A stretch of 13,926 nt of DNA, taken from the NCBI GenBank assembly GCA_034408745.1, contig JAWXCM010000300.1, positions 1-13,926 of the forward strand. Reading direction: 5' to 3'. The position numbers and the translations under genes are program-made. Positions within the stretch are counted from its first letter, which is position 1. Each line of letters opens with the position of its first letter. The DNA is from JAWXCM01 sp034408745 (lineage in GTDB: Bacteria; Acidobacteriota; Terriglobia; Bryobacterales; Bryobacteraceae). Below are positions 12,634 through 13,926 of this stretch, in pieces. Below the pieces are notes generated by a model. It worked only from the letters and a program-made list of their open reading frames with translations. It was not told where the DNA came from and did not search any database.

Positions 12634-12665
12634 GCACGATTTCGGGTTATCGGATCGGAAGTTGC

Positions 12666-13109
12666 CTAGGCGGTCCGGCGACGACGTTTGGGCTTCGTCA
12701 GTTCCAGACTGCCCCCGGAGATGTCATCGAGAGATGTCTCCTCAAGAAACTGCATGAGGCCGGACTTGGCGTTCTTCCAGGCTGTATGCGCCGAGCAGGG
12801 AGCGATGTCGGAACATTCGTTCTTCAGGCCAAGGACACACGCCTTCGGAGCGAACTGCCGGTCAAACAAGCGGACCACGGTCAGGAGCTTGAGGTCGTGC
12901 GGCGGAACGAGCAGGCGGTAGCCCCCATTGCTGCCGCGCGACGCCTCCACCAGCCCAGCCCCCGCCAGGGTCAGCATCATTTTCGAGAGGTAGTTGGCCG
13001 GAATCGACGCCCGAGCTGCGATGTCACGGCCGAGCACGAGCCCCTCACTGGATTCCTCCGTCAGGATGAGAAGCGCCCTGAGCGCGTACTGGGTGGTGGT
13101 AGAGAACAT
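12666..13109 (-). CDS. second Rrf2-family Fe-S transcriptional regulator
   Basis: This 147-residue protein is paralogous to its downstream neighbour. It has a winged helix with ANYLSKMMLTL (38-48) and wing SRGSNGGYRLL (57-67), cysteines C91-x7-C99-x5-C105 at exactly the same positions as in the neighbour but without the extra cysteine, then SAHTAWK and a basic tail (KPKRRRRTA). ATG 13109 gives the standard family start (MFSTTTQYALRALL), but no clear Shine-Dalgarno precedes it. It lies on the same strand 79 bp upstream of the operon's own Rrf2 gene and diverges from the small gene at 13284. It could form a heterodimer or a regulatory cascade with its paralogue. Confidence 0.9.
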   Translation of the reverse strand: MFSTTTQYALRALLILTEESSEGLVLGRDIAARASIPANYLSKMMLTLAGAGLVEASRGSNGGYRLLVPPHDLKLLTVVRLFDRQFAPKACVLGLKNECSDIAPCSAHTAWKNAKSGLMQFLEETSLDDISGGSLELTKPKRRRRTA

Positions 13110-13283
13110 GAAGTTGGAAGCGGCAGGCAGAGCGCTGAATTTCTAATTTAACAGACTCGGCCCAGCAGAACCTGTACAGCGTCGCCCCACGGGTGCGCGA
13201 CCTCAGAATGACGATTTGCGGGCTTTCCTTTTTTGTCGTGTATTTCTGAACGTATATACTACGTACAGAAGGAGTCCCCCATA
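13110..13283. other. divergent intergenic region
   Basis: These 174 bp separate the minus-strand Rrf2 gene from the plus-strand small gene. The part nearest the Rrf2 start is AT-rich with AATTT twice, two bases apart (13139-13150), a possible binding site, but no convincing minus-strand -35/-10 pair was found. The rest holds the plus-strand promoter listed separately. Confidence 0.5.
13233..13260 (+). promoter_or_regulatory. predicted promoter of the small Cys/His-motif gene
   Basis: TTGTCG (13233-13238) and TATACT (13255-13260) are 16 bp apart. The -10 region overlaps an 8-bp palindrome, GTATATAC (13252-13259). The spacing to the ATG at 13284 leaves room for a short leader with a strong Shine-Dalgarno. 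Confidence 0.5.
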
Positions 13284-13634
13284 ATGACACAACCTCTCTC
13301 TGAACTCGAACAGCAGCGTTCGTTCCTGGCCGCCCAACTTTCTCAATTGGGCGATCTTCGCCCAGGGTCGGTCACCGGAATCATCCGCCGTTGCGGAAAA
13401 CCGAGCTGTCATTGCGCTCAACCCGACCACCCCGGCCATGGTCCCACTTTGCGTCTGACTTACAAGGTTCAAGGTAAGACCATCACCGAAGCTTTGCCGA
13501 CACCAGCTTCGGTGCGCAAGGCGGAACGCGAAATCGCCGAGTTCCGGAAGTTTCAGGAACTGAGCCGTTCGTTTCTCGATGTGAATGAGAAGATCTGCCG
13601 CATGCGGCCAATCGAGGAGCAACCCCTTAGTTAG
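13284..13634 (+). CDS. small Cys/His-motif protein, DUF6788-like
   Basis: This 116-residue protein resembles the DUF6788 group: an N-terminal helix rich in Gln/Leu, then LRPGSVTGIIRRCGKPSCHC with C37, C42, C44 and H49/H52, a likely metal-binding knuckle, a short strand region (TLRLTYKVQGK) and a long charged helix (79-108). Function is unknown. From memory such genes often stand beside transposase genes in Acidobacteriota-like genomes, which would make this part of a mobile element. The start is ATG 13284, with AGAAGGAG at 13267-13274 nine bases ahead; an in-frame upstream ATG at 13233 lies inside the promoter. The gene is transcribed away from the respiratory operon and seems unrelated to it. 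Confidence 0.75.
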   Translation: MTQPLSELEQQRSFLAAQLSQLGDLRPGSVTGIIRRCGKPSCHCAQPDHPGHGPTLRLTYKVQGKTITEALPTPASVRKAEREIAEFRKFQELSRSFLDVNEKICRMRPIEEQPLS

Positions 13635-13709
13635 AACAAACGGCTCGCCCGCCAAAATTGGCACGAACCGCCGATGATCATCGATGGCAGGAACTGGGTG
13701 GAAGCATGA
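13635..13709 (+). other. coding-like stretch in frame after the stop of the small gene
   Basis: Beyond the TAG at 13632-13634 the same frame stays open for 24 codons (NKRLARQNWHEPP, then MIIDGRNWVEA) to a TGA at 13707-13709. The peptide looks like real protein, with charged and aromatic residues. The TAG may therefore be a premature stop, or this may be the remnant of a following gene. Too short to identify. Confidence 0.3.
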
Positions 13710-13926
13710 AGCTCACATGGAGCCATCATCGCGCCCCGGTGATTGATCGGGTGTGCTTAAGGACCTCTCCAGTTTGAAAAAGCTGTCAACTGAAATGGCT
13801 CCCCAAAAACCACGATTTCCAACCCCGTCTCCACTTCGGGAACTCTCTGCGAAGCGTTGACTCTATTGGGCCAGATCTCTTTCGCCCCCTAACGCGGGTA
13901 TTCCTGCAAAGGCAAGCTACGGGGAA
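13710..13926. other. no recognisable gene
   Basis: This right-edge stretch is less GC-rich than the operon. Reading both strands gave no convincing coding frame, RNA or terminator. A weak inverted repeat (CAGTT...AACTG around 13769-13791) is the only structure noticed. Confidence 0.4.

Overview
The window is high-GC DNA (about 60% by eye) dominated by one long minus-strand operon. It reads right to left from about 12586 to 515: nine genes that overlap by 1-4 bp or lie at most 11 bp apart. The operon encodes a molybdenum respiratory enzyme of the type II DMSO reductase family (the NarG/NxrA/EbdA/DdhA/SerA group), together with what looks like its own quinol-oxidising module. In transcription order the genes are: an Rrf2-type Fe-S regulator, a GltD-like FAD/NAD(P) oxidoreductase with extra ferredoxin clusters, a Rieske protein, a fused b6/subunit-IV-type cytochrome b, a heptaheme membrane-anchored cytochrome c, a Tat-exported molybdopterin catalytic subunit, a four-cluster Fe-S beta subunit, an EbdC-like heme-b gamma subunit, and a TorD/NarJ-like chaperone. 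A second, paralogous Rrf2 regulator lies just upstream on the same strand (12666-13109).

Proposed function (inference): quinol is oxidised by the cytochrome b/Rieske pair. Electrons pass through the heptaheme cytochrome and/or the heme-b gamma subunit to the Fe-S beta subunit, and then to the Mo site of the alpha subunit on the outer (P) side of the membrane. No NarI-type membrane subunit is present in the window. This layout recalls the haloarchaeal nar clusters, in which a Rieske protein (NarB) and cytochrome b (NarC) accompany NarG, NarH and NarJ. The EbdC-like subunit recalls Nitrospira/anammox nitrite oxidoreductase and ethylbenzene, chlorate or selenate enzymes. Nitrate reduction is the leading guess, but nitrite oxidation or another oxyanion cannot be excluded from sequence. 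Two cysteine-containing Rrf2 regulators suggest control by NO, redox or Fe-S status. A promoter with a tandem 8-bp repeat precedes the operon.

Left flank (1-498): the 3' end of a possible plus-strand gene, and a short, apparently broken minus-strand gene starting 16 nt after the chaperone stop. Right flank (13110-13926): a divergent intergenic region with a good plus-strand promoter, a small cysteine/histidine-motif protein resembling DUF6788, an in-frame coding-like stretch after its stop codon, and about 220 bp with nothing recognisable.

The organism is a Gram-negative-type bacterium with Tat export and c-type cytochromes. Gene style suggests Acidobacteriota or a similar soil lineage, but this is a guess. 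No tRNA, rRNA, CRISPR array or intact insertion sequence was seen.
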